NCBI RefSeq assembly: GCF_008727875.1
Contig: NZ_VTWS01000002.1
Coordinates: 62,001-126,000, forward strand
Direction of reading: 5' to 3'
DNA: 64,000 nucleotides
Source of the DNA: Larkinella humicola
GTDB lineage: Bacteria > Bacteroidota > Bacteroidia > Cytophagales > Spirosomataceae
Part shown: piece by piece, positions 36,177 through 44,445 of the stretch
How the letters are laid out: each line of letters begins with the position of its first letter
Position numbering within the stretch: position 1 is the first letter of the stretch
Program-made: the position numbers and the translations under genes
Notes under the pieces: generated by a model
Told to the model about the DNA's origin: nothing
What the model saw: the letters and a program-made list of their open reading frames with translations, nothing else
Databases searched by the model: none

Positions 36177-36368
36177 ATGACACACCTCACCCAGGCCCTT
36201 AAAAACAGGACGATACGTAAAAGTCAGGAACGGATGGAAGCCCGGAAGCGTGTAGGCTTAATCAACGCGGAAAGAAAAGTGCTGTCAAAGGCAATTGAAT
36301 CCTGTACCGGGTTAAAAATCTCGACAAATTTAGACAGCAAGATTAAATATCTATTATTAAGTATATAA
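36177..36368 (+). CDS. Possible small basic protein, 63 residues
   Basis: The frame starting MTHLTQALKNRTIRKSQERM is rich in Lys, Arg and Glu, and it is mostly helical by composition. It lies between metE and the Lrp gene, in DNA that becomes AT-rich. It has no recognised family, and part of the frame lies in the metE upstream region. It may be a real small gene or chance; support is weak. Confidence 0.3.
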   Translation: MTHLTQALKNRTIRKSQERMEARKRVGLINAERKVLSKAIESCTGLKISTNLDSKIKYLLLSI

Positions 36369-36454
36369 CTTAGAATAATAATCTATATTCGTTTACTTAA
36401 TAGACATTTTTACTTTTAGTAAGTCCTTTTTCACCAATAGAAAGAAATTTTTCC

Positions 36455-36916
36455 GTGGAAAAACCAGATCACATAGATGTTCAGTTGCTTAAACTGTTGG
36501 GAGAAAATTCGAATGTGACCATTAAGGAATTGGCAGATCAGGTAAACCTGTCGCACACACCGGTTTTTGAAAGGGTGAAAAGATTGGAGTCGAATGGGTA
36601 CATCAAAAAATACATCGCCATCATCGATGCGGAAAAGCTTCATTACGGATTAATCGTTTTTTGTAATATCAAGCTTAAGCAGCACGATCGAAGGATTGGT
36701 CATGAGTTTGTAAGCGACATTCTTAGACTGGAAGAAGTCGTTGAATGCTACAATATTTCCGGGGATTTCGACTTTCTATTGAAAGTGTATGCGAAAGACA
36801 TGAAGCACTACCAAGATTTTGTGTTCAATAAACTTGGTTCGGTGACAAGCATTGGAAGTACCCACAGTACCTTTGTAATGTGTGAAAACAAAAACTCCTA
36901 TAACGTTAATTTGTAG
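36455..36916 (+). CDS. Lrp/AsnC family transcriptional regulator
   Basis: This 153-residue protein has an N-terminal winged helix-turn-helix (residues 5-60, with DVQLLKLLGENSNVTIKELA and VNLSHTPVFERVKRLESNGYIKKY) and a C-terminal RAM ligand-binding domain (EECYNISGDFDFLLKV-type segment near 100). Such regulators form octamers and respond to amino acids. The start is GTG at MEKPDHIDVQLL. The gene is visibly richer in A and T than its neighbours (many AAA, ATT and TAT codons), and its upstream region is very AT-rich, so it may be a later arrival. It is divergent from metE, which makes that gene a candidate target. Confidence 0.9.
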   Translation: MEKPDHIDVQLLKLLGENSNVTIKELADQVNLSHTPVFERVKRLESNGYIKKYIAIIDAEKLHYGLIVFCNIKLKQHDRRIGHEFVSDILRLEEVVECYNISGDFDFLLKVYAKDMKHYQDFVFNKLGSVTSIGSTHSTFVMCENKNSYNVNL

Positions 36917-36966
36917 TTAGTGACTCCGATTCTTCTCAACCGATTAACCGGAAAAACCAAAAAATC

Positions 36967-37416
36967 ATGCGCTATTTCCTGCCTTTAGGACTCCTGATTT
37001 TGATACTGAGTAGCTGTGGTGACGGTTCCCGGCGGTCGGAAACGACGGAAAACCGGGCTGATTCGACGGTTACGTCTATCGATACCGTTTGCTACCGGCA
37101 GGTGGTGGGGCGCGATACCACGCTCCTCCGACTGGTCATTCAGGGCGCCGACGTAACCGGCGAGCTGGCCATTTTGCCGTATGAAAAAGACCGGGCGCGG
37201 GGTCTGTTGAAGGGAACGTTAACGAAGAATCAAATCCAGGCCGACTGGCAGCGTTCGGGTGAAGGCGTGACGCAACCGCACGAAATCACCTTCACGCTCA
37301 CCGGCGATGCCATTAGGTGGCACGAAGGCGAGCGTGTTGAAAAAGAAGGGCGATGGGTGTTGAAAGAACCGGAAGGCGGATTTGACTATACGTTACTAAA
37401 AACGGAATGTTGGTAA
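36967..37416 (+). CDS. Small lipoprotein, 149 residues, unknown
   Basis: The signal peptide ends in a lipobox, LILSSCGD. The mature part is about 130 residues of alternating hydrophilic strands (TVTSIDTVCYRQVVGRDTT, DVTGELAILPYEKDRARG, AIRWHEGERVEKEGRW), which looks like a small beta-barrel or lipocalin-type fold. The pattern YRQVxGRDTTxLxLxIxGxxVTGEL resembles a lipoprotein type common in Cytophagales, but I know no function for it. It follows the Lrp gene by 50 bp on the same strand and nearly touches the stop of the convergent gene at 37418. Confidence 0.75.
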   Translation: MRYFLPLGLLILILSSCGDGSRRSETTENRADSTVTSIDTVCYRQVVGRDTTLLRLVIQGADVTGELAILPYEKDRARGLLKGTLTKNQIQADWQRSGEGVTQPHEITFTLTGDAIRWHEGERVEKEGRWVLKEPEGGFDYTLLKTECW

Positions 37417-37417
37417 A

Positions 37418-38053
37418 TTACTCCAACCCTAAATCCGTCAGGATTTTCTGCGTTTTGGCGTCGTAACTCTCCACGGTTTTCAGTTCAATGGCGAAGGAGT
37501 TGTTTTTGCCAAACGAACTCGCATCGATGATTTTGGAAACCCGGTAATCCAGTTGTTCGGGTTTAAACCGGACGTTAAACAACGGCTTCGGTTTGTTGGG
37601 ATACTGGCTGTGGTACAGCAGTTGTTTCATCGCAAGCGGGCGTTTTTCGGGCGCCACCGACTCCAGCAAATCACCGAGTTCGCTTTTCATTTGCTCATAC
37701 CATTCGGCCACCACTTCGACCGGCAATTCAGCTTCCCACTGCGAAATGTGCTGCCATTCTCTCAGCACACCCACCACTAATTTTTTAGCCGACCCTTTGC
37801 CATTTTCGGCAAAACGAAGGGTGTATAACAGAATGGGAATTTCCAGGTTCTGCTCCGGCCCCAATCCTTCAATGTAGGCATACTGATACCCTTCGTACGA
37901 ATGCCGTTCGTTTCGGAACCATTCTTCAATGCCAAAGCCGTAGGTAGCTTCAAAAGCCGTCCGGCTTGAGGTGGCATTATCAGACTTATAATTAGGGCCG
38001 GATGGTTCTTTATAGCCCCTATTATTATTCGTTAAACGAGCAAGATAAAACAT
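37418..38053 (-). CDS. Hypothetical protein, 211 residues, with a YGFGIEEWF motif
   Basis: This soluble protein starts MFYLARLTNNNRGYKEPSG, then carries FEATYGFGIEEWFRNERH near residues 34-51. A pattern of this kind, GFG-x-EEW, occurs to my memory in N-terminal domains of some HNH or modification-dependent endonucleases, but no nuclease motif (HNH or PD-ExK) is visible here. It may be the specificity part alone, or a different family altogether. The rest is mixed alpha/beta with long charged helices. It lies alone, convergent with a lipoprotein gene. Function not assigned. Confidence 0.7.
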   Translation of the reverse strand: MFYLARLTNNNRGYKEPSGPNYKSDNATSSRTAFEATYGFGIEEWFRNERHSYEGYQYAYIEGLGPEQNLEIPILLYTLRFAENGKGSAKKLVVGVLREWQHISQWEAELPVEVVAEWYEQMKSELGDLLESVAPEKRPLAMKQLLYHSQYPNKPKPLFNVRFKPEQLDYRVSKIIDASSFGKNNSFAIELKTVESYDAKTQKILTDLGLE

Positions 38054-38508
38054 ACTATTAGGTTTTGATACTATGTAAATTTGTATTTTCGTTTAAATCA
38101 AAAAACGATTGCACTTTCCTTTCAATCCTTATGAAGCACCTCAACGTCTCTCGAAAAACCGAAAAATTGAATCGCAAAAAGCCTGAAGTGAACAAAAAGA
38201 TCACTTAGGCAGACTTCATCACGCTGCGGTTCAATAGAAAGGATCAGCTAGTAATCAGTAGATTAGTGAACGAAACATTCGCCAAAAAACCGGTAACCGC
38301 ATTGATGCTGGTTTTTGTTTTATCGTACCGGTTGGATAGCCAGTTGGGCGGTGTTCACAAGTCAAGATCGTAGTTCTACTGCAAAGGTCGCCAAATCTGA
38401 CAATTTAGCCAACAATTTTTACGCCTGGCCGAGTATGATTTTTTTTATTTGGCAGCCACAGCGACAATACCGAACTTTACCCCCGAATTAAAACCACCCA
38501 TTCGTTAC
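38054..38508. other. Intergenic region with a possible broken small frame
   Basis: No complete gene is visible. A TAAATTTG at 38076-38083 matches the -7 promoter element in the + direction. At 38131 an ATG opens a frame of 25 codons (MKHLNVSRKTEK...) closed by TAG at 38206; the same frame then stays open for 54 more codons (ADFITLRFNRKDQL... to TAG at 38371). This may be a decayed small gene, but neither half resembles anything I know. Confidence 0.35.
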
Positions 38509-39825
38509 ATGCTATTTTTTGAGGATACGGTTTCAGTCGTAAAAGTCGTCGTTTCATTACTTCTCGCTCTGGCCAGTTGGCTTCTGATTCGATTTCCCGC
38601 TCCTTTCCGCCACCACCTGAACCCACGGCCCGCTTTGACGCTCTGGGTTTCGTTCATCGTTTTCCGGGTTATCCCGTTCATTATCGTGTATCTGATCCTG
38701 GATTTTGCCCCCCGCAGCGACACCGAATTCTTCTACAAGAAAGCCATTGCAGCTTTTGCGGGCAAAATGGTCTACCGGGATTTTCTCTCCTACCACGGTC
38801 CGCTGTTTGGCTACCTCATCAGTCTGCCACTTTACCTCTGGTACAATGCCAAAATTCTGATTCCCTTCATGGCACTCATCGAGTTCGCCATCGTCTGGGC
38901 CACCTGGCGGTATTACCAGGCCAGCCGACCGGATTCCCTGCTGATGGCGGTTTTGTATTTTTTGTTGCCCATGCCGTTTGTCGCCATGATCCTGAGCAGC
39001 GAAGAAGACGTCTGGTTCTGGGGGGTAGGTCTCATCACTTTGCTCTACACCCATCGTACGCAGAGCAGCCTGTGGATCGGGATCATCTGGGGGCTGTCGA
39101 TGATTGTCATCAAAAGCATGATCATCGTGCTGCTGGTGCCGGTTTTCTTTCTGGTCGACAACAAATTCAAGTACGTGCTGGGGCTGGCAATCGTTGGCGT
39201 TCCGTCCATTGTCATCCTCTATCTTCTGATGGGCGATGCGTTTCTGATGCCGTTGCAACATTCCGGCTACCACATGACACCCAACATCGTCAGCATCACC
39301 CGGCCGTTTCTGAGCAGCCTGTATAACCAGATGAGTCTGACGCGGCTCAACACGATCAGCCTTTTCATCACCATGGCGCTGTCGTCGTGGGTGGCCATCC
39401 GGTTCCGGCACCTGGGCTATCGGCAGATTTTCCCCTCGCTCTACATCCTGACGTTCGGCATCTTCATGCTGGCGCAACCCAGCGCCCCCGGTTTTTACCT
39501 GTTCATGTACATGATCGTGGTACTGTTTGAAGTGGCCCGACTGGAAGATAAAGCGTTTCATTTTCAGCTCATCCTGCTCAACTTCCTGATTGTCATTCAA
39601 CCCATCATCTGGGTAATCTATGTCGGGATGCTGAATTATGACGACTGGCAAACCGTTTTTGCCTCCCCGGTGAATACCGCCGATTATCTGATTCAGATCA
39701 TCGAGGTGGGGCTTTTGCTTTCGTTGGTCTGGCGCACCTTTAACCACCTTAAATCACTGGATCGGACCACGACCCCATCCTTTCCGCCCCAATCCTGGTC
39801 GACGGGTCGTTCGTCGGTTTCGTAA
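38509..39825 (+). CDS. Multi-spanning membrane protein, GT-C-like, first of a tandem pair
   Basis: This 438-residue protein has about ten to twelve hydrophobic segments. An early outside loop carries ILDFAPRSDTEFFYKKA, and a later one YHGPLFGYLISLPLYLWYN. The second gene of the pair has the matching FDFSPQSDVANYYYP and NPYSPFYGFWMEIPLLFW. Acidic residues in the first loop and this overall topology are typical of GT-C polyprenyl-sugar glycosyltransferases (PMT/ArnT-like), so transfer of a lipid-linked sugar outside the inner membrane is a reasonable guess, not an assignment. The start MLFFEDTVSVVKVV puts the first helix at the N-terminus; an upstream TTG reading is less likely. It is followed 29 bp later by its paralogue. 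Confidence 0.75.
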   Translation: MLFFEDTVSVVKVVVSLLLALASWLLIRFPAPFRHHLNPRPALTLWVSFIVFRVIPFIIVYLILDFAPRSDTEFFYKKAIAAFAGKMVYRDFLSYHGPLFGYLISLPLYLWYNAKILIPFMALIEFAIVWATWRYYQASRPDSLLMAVLYFLLPMPFVAMILSSEEDVWFWGVGLITLLYTHRTQSSLWIGIIWGLSMIVIKSMIIVLLVPVFFLVDNKFKYVLGLAIVGVPSIVILYLLMGDAFLMPLQHSGYHMTPNIVSITRPFLSSLYNQMSLTRLNTISLFITMALSSWVAIRFRHLGYRQIFPSLYILTFGIFMLAQPSAPGFYLFMYMIVVLFEVARLEDKAFHFQLILLNFLIVIQPIIWVIYVGMLNYDDWQTVFASPVNTADYLIQIIEVGLLLSLVWRTFNHLKSLDRTTTPSFPPQSWSTGRSSVS

Positions 39826-39854
39826 GGCGGTTTTTTTTTCATAGAACGTCAACT

Positions 39855-41147
39855 ATGTTTATTGTTTACGCGAAGGCCGTAACCGCTTTCCTGCTGAGTG
39901 CCGTGCTGCTGGTTGCGTGGTTCAAACGCCCGGTTCTTGAATCGTTCCTGGCCAAAAAGAAGGTGCCCTGGCTGTTGATTTTCTGGGTTCTGCTGCGGCT
40001 GGTTCCGTTTGTGGTCATTTATGTTTTCTTCGACTTTTCGCCCCAGTCGGATGTCGCCAACTACTATTATCCCATTGGCATCTCCGCCAAATTGCGGGAA
40101 ATCCCGTACCGGGATGTCCTGAATCCGTATTCGCCCTTTTACGGTTTCTGGATGGAAATTCCGCTACTTTTCTGGGACAATACCCGCTCGCTGGTGCTGT
40201 TCTTAACGCTGATCGAACTGGTGGCCGTGTGGCTGACATACCGAACCTATGAGGGGGTTATGCCGCGCGCGGAACGGCTTTTTCGGGTGTTGTTTTACCT
40301 GCTGTTGCCCGTTCCTTTCGTGATGTCCATTTTGAGCGGGCAGGAAGACGTGGCACTCTGGATTTTTGCCCTGCTGGCCATTGTCGCCCTCCAACGCGAT
40401 GGCAATGCGTACCTCTGCGGTTTGCTGCTGGCGTTGGGCATACTATCGACCAAAGCGGTTTTTATCCTGATCATTCTGCCATTTTTTCTCCTTACCCGTC
40501 GGCTGATTCCGTTGATGGCGGGTCTGGCCACGCTGGGTATCCCGGTTCTGATTTTCCTGTACATTAAAACCGGTTCGTTGTTCATCGAGCAACCGCTGGA
40601 AGAAGGAAAATACCTGAAAGCCCCCAACTGGGCTTCCCTGCTGCATCCTTTTACCTCCGGTTTCATCAATGCCGAACTGTCGGTCTGGAACTACGCCGGG
40701 CTGGTCATTTGCCTGCTGGTGGGGGTGCAGGTGCTGCGGTTACGCGGAAACCACGATTACCGAACGTATTTTCCGCTGTTCTACATCGCCACGTTCAGCC
40801 TGATGACGGTGGTCCAGAAAAATGCCGTTGCCAACTATACTTACCTGTTTATGTTGCCCCTGGTGTTTCAAATGGTCGACTTTCGGAACCGTACGTCGGT
40901 GGTTTTTCTGCTGGTGTTCAACATTGCAGCGGCCGTCCATCCGTCCCTGTGGTGGCGAATCGGGCAACCGTATTATCAAACGGTGAGCGAAATTTTCAGT
41001 AAACCGGTTTATATCCTGGAATACAGCATCGAGCTTTTCATCGTCGGTTACCTGCTTTATCTGGTGGTAAAGGCGCAAAAACAGCTCAAACTGGCTCCGC
41101 AGTTGGCTCCTATTCCACCCCTAAAACCCGAACCAACCCGGATGTAA
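39855..41147 (+). CDS. Multi-spanning membrane protein, GT-C-like, second of a tandem pair
   Basis: This 430-residue paralogue has the same topology as the preceding protein and shared signposts: FSPQSDV in the first loop, LLPVPFVMSILSGQEDVALW in the middle (MPFVAMILSSEEDVWFW in the neighbour), and a C-terminal proline-rich cytoplasmic tail. The conserved S-x-Q/E-E-D-V motif between helices may bind the sugar donor if these are GT-C enzymes. The two genes are almost certainly cotranscribed. bioB follows 109 bp later from its own promoter. There are no other glycan genes beside them except the GT4 at 42612 on the opposite strand. Confidence 0.75.
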   Translation: MFIVYAKAVTAFLLSAVLLVAWFKRPVLESFLAKKKVPWLLIFWVLLRLVPFVVIYVFFDFSPQSDVANYYYPIGISAKLREIPYRDVLNPYSPFYGFWMEIPLLFWDNTRSLVLFLTLIELVAVWLTYRTYEGVMPRAERLFRVLFYLLLPVPFVMSILSGQEDVALWIFALLAIVALQRDGNAYLCGLLLALGILSTKAVFILIILPFFLLTRRLIPLMAGLATLGIPVLIFLYIKTGSLFIEQPLEEGKYLKAPNWASLLHPFTSGFINAELSVWNYAGLVICLLVGVQVLRLRGNHDYRTYFPLFYIATFSLMTVVQKNAVANYTYLFMLPLVFQMVDFRNRTSVVFLLVFNIAAAVHPSLWWRIGQPYYQTVSEIFSKPVYILEYSIELFIVGYLLYLVVKAQKQLKLAPQLAPIPPLKPEPTRM

Positions 41148-41191
41148 GTTTCAGAAACCGGTAGACATCGGTGGATTGAAGTGGCTTTGTG

Positions 41192-41223
41192 TTTGCGCCA
41201 AACTCCTCCACCCCCTATATTTG
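41192..41223 (+). promoter_or_regulatory. Promoter of bioB
   Basis: TTTG at 41192-41195, a 20-base spacer, and TATATTTG at 41216-41223 match the Bacteroidota -33/-7 consensus (TTTG, TAnnTTTG) exactly. The implied leader is about 27 bases. No BirA-type operator palindrome is evident. Confidence 0.65.
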
Positions 41224-41256
41224 GCTTTATTACCTGACAAGCTCTAGATTGTTGCT

Positions 41257-42258
41257 ATGACTGACGTTCGTACTGACTGGACCCGCGACGAAATCGCCGA
41301 TATTTATAACTCCCCTGTTCTTGATCTGATCTACCGGGCCGCCACGGTTCATCGCCAGCACCACGATCCGCAGGAAGTGCAGGTTTGCACGCTTCTGTCG
41401 GTCAAAACCGGGGGTTGTCCGGAAGACTGTGCCTACTGCCCCCAGGCCGCGCGCTATCACACCAGCGTGAAGGTTCACAAACTCATGGAAGTGGACGAAG
41501 TGCTGACGGCCGCGCACCGGGCGAAGGAGTCGGGCAGCACACGTTTCTGCATGGGAGCCGCCTGGCGCGAAGTCCGCGACAACCGGGATTTTGACAAGGT
41601 GCTGGAAATGGTGCAGGGCGTCAACCGGATGGGCATGGAAGTGTGCTGCACGCTCGGGATGCTGACGGAAACCCAGGCGGAAAAACTGAAAACCGCCGGG
41701 TTGTACGCCTATAACCACAACCTCGACACGAGCGAAGAATACTACGGCGACATCATTTCGACCCGTACCTACGACGACCGGCTGGATACGCTCGGCAACG
41801 TTCGGCAGGCCGGTATTTCGGTCTGCTCCGGCGGCATCATCGGCATGGGCGAAAGCCACCAGGACCGCATCGGGATGCTGCTCACCCTGGCCAATTTGCC
41901 CGAACACCCCGAATCCGTCCCGGTCAATGCGCTGGTTCCCGTCGAAGGCACTCCGCTGGAAGATCAACCCCGCGTATCGGTTTGGGAAATGCTTCGGATG
42001 ATTGCCACCGCCCGGATCATCATGCCCAAGGCGATGGTACGTTTATCGGCGGGCCGGGTTCGGATGAACACCGAAGAGCAGGCCTTGTGTTTTCTGGCCG
42101 GTGCCAACTCCATTTTTGCCGGTGACAAATTGCTGACCACGCCGAATCCGGAGGAAGACCAGGATCGGCAATTGTTCCAGACACTCAACATCCGCCCGCG
42201 CAAGGCGTTTAAGGATGCGGAGAAACCGGCGGTGGTTTTTGAGCAGATTCCGTTGTAA
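41257..42258 (+). CDS. bioB: Biotin synthase
   Basis: BioB is a radical SAM enzyme that inserts sulfur into dethiobiotin, the last step of biotin synthesis. The radical SAM [4Fe-4S] motif CPEDCAYC is at residues 54-61 (CxxxCxxC with Cys54, 58 and 61). The second cluster [2Fe-2S] ligands fit [19 protein letters not shown] and the arginine near 260 ([10 protein letters not shown]). The 333-residue length is normal. The gene stands alone with its own promoter and a strong terminator; other bio genes are not in the window. Confidence 0.96.
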   Translation: MTDVRTDWTRDEIADIYNSPVLDLIYRAATVHRQHHDPQEVQVCTLLSVKTGGCPEDCAYCPQAARYHTSVKVHKLMEVDEVLTAAHRAKESGSTRFCMGAAWREVRDNRDFDKVLEMVQGVNRMGMEVCCTLGMLTETQAEKLKTAGLYAYNHNLDTSEEYYGDIISTRTYDDRLDTLGNVRQAGISVCSGGIIGMGESHQDRIGMLLTLANLPEHPESVPVNALVPVEGTPLEDQPRVSVWEMLRMIATARIIMPKAMVRLSAGRVRMNTEEQALCFLAGANSIFAGDKLLTTPNPEEDQDRQLFQTLNIRPRKAFKDAEKPAVVFEQIPL

Positions 42259-42284
42259 ACGGTTTTCGATAGCGATTTTGGGTT

Positions 42285-42322
42285 ACGGCAAGGCGATTGA
42301 TTGATCGCCTTGCCGTTTTTTT
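42285..42322 (+). terminator. Rho-independent terminator after bioB
   Basis: A perfect 13-base stem (ACGGCAAGGCGAT / ATCGCCTTGCCGT) with loop TGATTG is followed by seven T. It begins 27 bp after the bioB stop. Confidence 0.92.
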
Positions 42323-42354
42323 ATACTGTTAATCAACTAGTTATAATAACCGCA

Positions 42355-42499
42355 AGCCCACCGTTTCAACGGTGGGCTCAGAAGAAGAAATGAATTGAAG
42401 GATTGAAACCGTTTTAACGGTTTTGAGGCTCTTAAACCGTTAAAACGGTTCTCAACACTGAATCTATTTCGGTAATTTCCCCACGGTTTTAACCGTGGG
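42355..42499. repeat. Cluster of four short palindromes
   Basis: The first is AGCCCACCGTTTCAACGGTGGGCT (split here as AGCCCACCGTTT / CAACGGTGGGCT) at 42355-42378. Two follow that share AAACCGTTTTAACGG-type centres (near 42410 and 42435), and a fourth, CCCACGGTTTTAACCGTGGG, ends the cluster at 42480-42499. They share CCGTTnnAACGG-like centres and nest into a larger fold. The rest of the 353-bp gap (to 42611) shows no gene. Confidence 0.7.
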
Positions 42500-42611
42500 C
42501 TAACAATTAACTTCTTACATCTCTACAACTTACAATTATGACATTTAAAGAGATGAATAGCAGAATTAGAGGGATAAGCGAATAGCACCAAGTACTATCT
42601 TAAAAATTCAA

Positions 42612-43868
42612 CTACTTCACAATCACATCCTTTTCTTTCCCGATCGTGTTGAACAGGGCGTCCTCGATCCGGTCGATGGCCTTTTCAAACGTCCACTGCT
42701 CCTGAACAATCCGCCGGGCATTGCGCGAAAGGCGATCCGACAGGCCACTATCCGTCAGCACCCGTTCCACGGCCCGCGCCATCTCCTCCGGTTTCCGATT
42801 GACCAACAAGCCGTTGTAATTTCCAATGACGGTTTCCCGAACTCCTCCTTCCGCAACGGCTACCACCGGCAAACCACAGGCATTGGCCTCCAAAGGAGCC
42901 AGGCCGAAGGGTTCCAGGGTCGACGTGTACAACAGACAGGACGCCGTATTGAGGAGTTGCACCAGTTCCTGATGCGGTATTTTCTCGCGTGGTTCAAAGT
43001 TCACCTGCAACGACTGGCTCAGGTTCTTCAACTTGTCGACATACGCTGTATCGCCCATATCGCCCACCCAGATCAGTTTCGGACGAATGGCTTCGGGGAT
43101 TAAGGCCAGCGACTCAATGGCCAGATCGGGCCGTTTGTGCTGAAAAAACGCCCCCAAGCCCATCACAAACGGCTCGCGGGGCAAATTTTGATAAGGAAAC
43201 AGGCTGGCGTCGATGCCCAGATAACAGACTTCACCCGCGCCACCGTAGGCCCGAAGCACGTTTTCGTTGCTGAAATAAGAATTGACCAGCACTTTATCGT
43301 AACTGCGGTAGTTCTGAATTTCCTCCCGTACCCGCACCCGTGCCTGACGAATCTTGAACATATCGTCCCAATACTGGCTCCGGTAGTCAGCATTCCTCCA
43401 GTTTCTGTTGGCCGGTGGAAGACCTTCCCAAATCAATTCCGGTGACGATTCAAAGAGTGTACGGTTGGGTTCGCCCAGATACAGGGCTTTCGGGATAGTA
43501 ACGAACCGCCCGATGTAAGGCATCGAAAAGTTGATGCAGGAATTGGCAAACAGGACGTCAAAACCGCCCGCGTTGATCTGATCGGCACAGCGGCTGCAAA
43601 AGTCAAGCATCCGCCGGATGCGGGTTTCCGGCTCAAATTTCAACGCCCAGAGCTTATCCCGGTATTCGTCCCGGATGCGGATGTCCATCGACAACGGCAG
43701 GATGTGCGTCTTGGCCACATACCGGTCCACGTCCAGAAACTTCGTATCGGCGACCGACGACGTCCACACTTCAATGGAATGACCGCGCTGGGCAAGCCCT
43801 TTAATATGCTGGTGCAAAGCCCGGCTTCCGCCCCCGCTCCGCAGATTATGCCAAACTGCAATTTTCAT
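42612..43868 (-). CDS. GT4 family glycosyltransferase
   Basis: This 418-residue protein has the GT-B fold of family 4. The N-terminal domain opens MKIAVWHNLRSGGGSRALHQH, typical of the glycine-rich acceptor loop. The C-terminal domain holds the donor site: GLGAFFQHKRPDLAIES near 230, LIWVGDMGDTAYVDKL near 265, and the E-x7-E block EPFGLAPLEANACGLPVVA near 325. It transfers an activated sugar to a glycan or lipid in the cytoplasm. The substrate is unknown. The ATG at MKIAVWH is preferred to a TTG one codon upstream. It is transcribed away from the phosphoesterase, with a 60-bp gap. Confidence 0.9.
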   Translation of the reverse strand: MKIAVWHNLRSGGGSRALHQHIKGLAQRGHSIEVWTSSVADTKFLDVDRYVAKTHILPLSMDIRIRDEYRDKLWALKFEPETRIRRMLDFCSRCADQINAGGFDVLFANSCINFSMPYIGRFVTIPKALYLGEPNRTLFESSPELIWEGLPPANRNWRNADYRSQYWDDMFKIRQARVRVREEIQNYRSYDKVLVNSYFSNENVLRAYGGAGEVCYLGIDASLFPYQNLPREPFVMGLGAFFQHKRPDLAIESLALIPEAIRPKLIWVGDMGDTAYVDKLKNLSQSLQVNFEPREKIPHQELVQLLNTASCLLYTSTLEPFGLAPLEANACGLPVVAVAEGGVRETVIGNYNGLLVNRKPEEMARAVERVLTDSGLSDRLSRNARRIVQEQWTFEKAIDRIEDALFNTIGKEKDVIVK

Positions 43869-43928
43869 CAACTACCACTCATTCAGGTAAACCAGTTGCC
43901 AATATAGTATTAATTTTCGGCAACTTTT

Positions 43929-44426
43929 TTACCGCTTACCCAATTCTATCACTTCCATATCCCGGACCCGACCCGCGTCGAGCGTAAACCGCAACACGGT
44001 TCGAACCGGATGAAAACCGTGTTTCCCGGCAGCTCCGGGGTTGATAAACAGCAGGTTATTGATTTTTGGATCGCGGGTAACCTTTAAAATATGGGAGTGA
44101 CCACACACAAACAGATCGGGTGAATGCTGGATCAAACCGGGCCGGACAATAGGATTATACCGGGGCGGTGTGCCCCCGATGTGCGTCATCCAGATGGAAA
44201 GGCCCTCCAGATCAAACCGCTGGTGTTCGGGACACTCGTGGGTTACGTCCCGGTCGTCGATGTTGCCGAAGACACCCCGGAACGGTTTAAAAGCCCGCAA
44301 ATCGTCAATGATCTTCACCGAGCCAATGTCACCGGCATGCCAGATTTCATCGCATTCCGCGAAATGGGTGAACAGGTACGGGTCTAAAAAACCGTGGGTG
44401 TCGGAAAGCAGGCCAATGCGAGTCAA
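43929..44426 (-). CDS. YfcE/MJ0936-type metallophosphoesterase
   Basis: This 165-residue protein is a compact calcineurin-like phosphoesterase. The two-metal site is complete: SDTHG (8-12), GDIGSV near 33, GNIDDRD near 54, THIGG near 81 and the final CGHSHI near 108. Related enzymes hydrolyse phosphodiesters such as bis-pNPP in vitro; the natural substrate is unknown. Translation must use TTG: an in-frame TAA lies five codons upstream and there is no ATG. A decad repeat array begins 20 bp upstream. It is read toward the GT4 gene on the same strand. Confidence 0.85.
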   Translation of the reverse strand: MTRIGLLSDTHGFLDPYLFTHFAECDEIWHAGDIGSVKIIDDLRAFKPFRGVFGNIDDRDVTHECPEHQRFDLEGLSIWMTHIGGTPPRYNPIVRPGLIQHSPDLFVCGHSHILKVTRDPKINNLLFINPGAAGKHGFHPVRTVLRFTLDAGRVRDMEVIELGKR

Positions 44427-44445
44427 AATAGAGAAGGGTTATTAC

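Noticed and set aside
36107-36454. SAM or cobalamin riboswitch upstream of metE
   Set aside because: No conserved SAM or B12-box elements or strong paired stems could be recognised.
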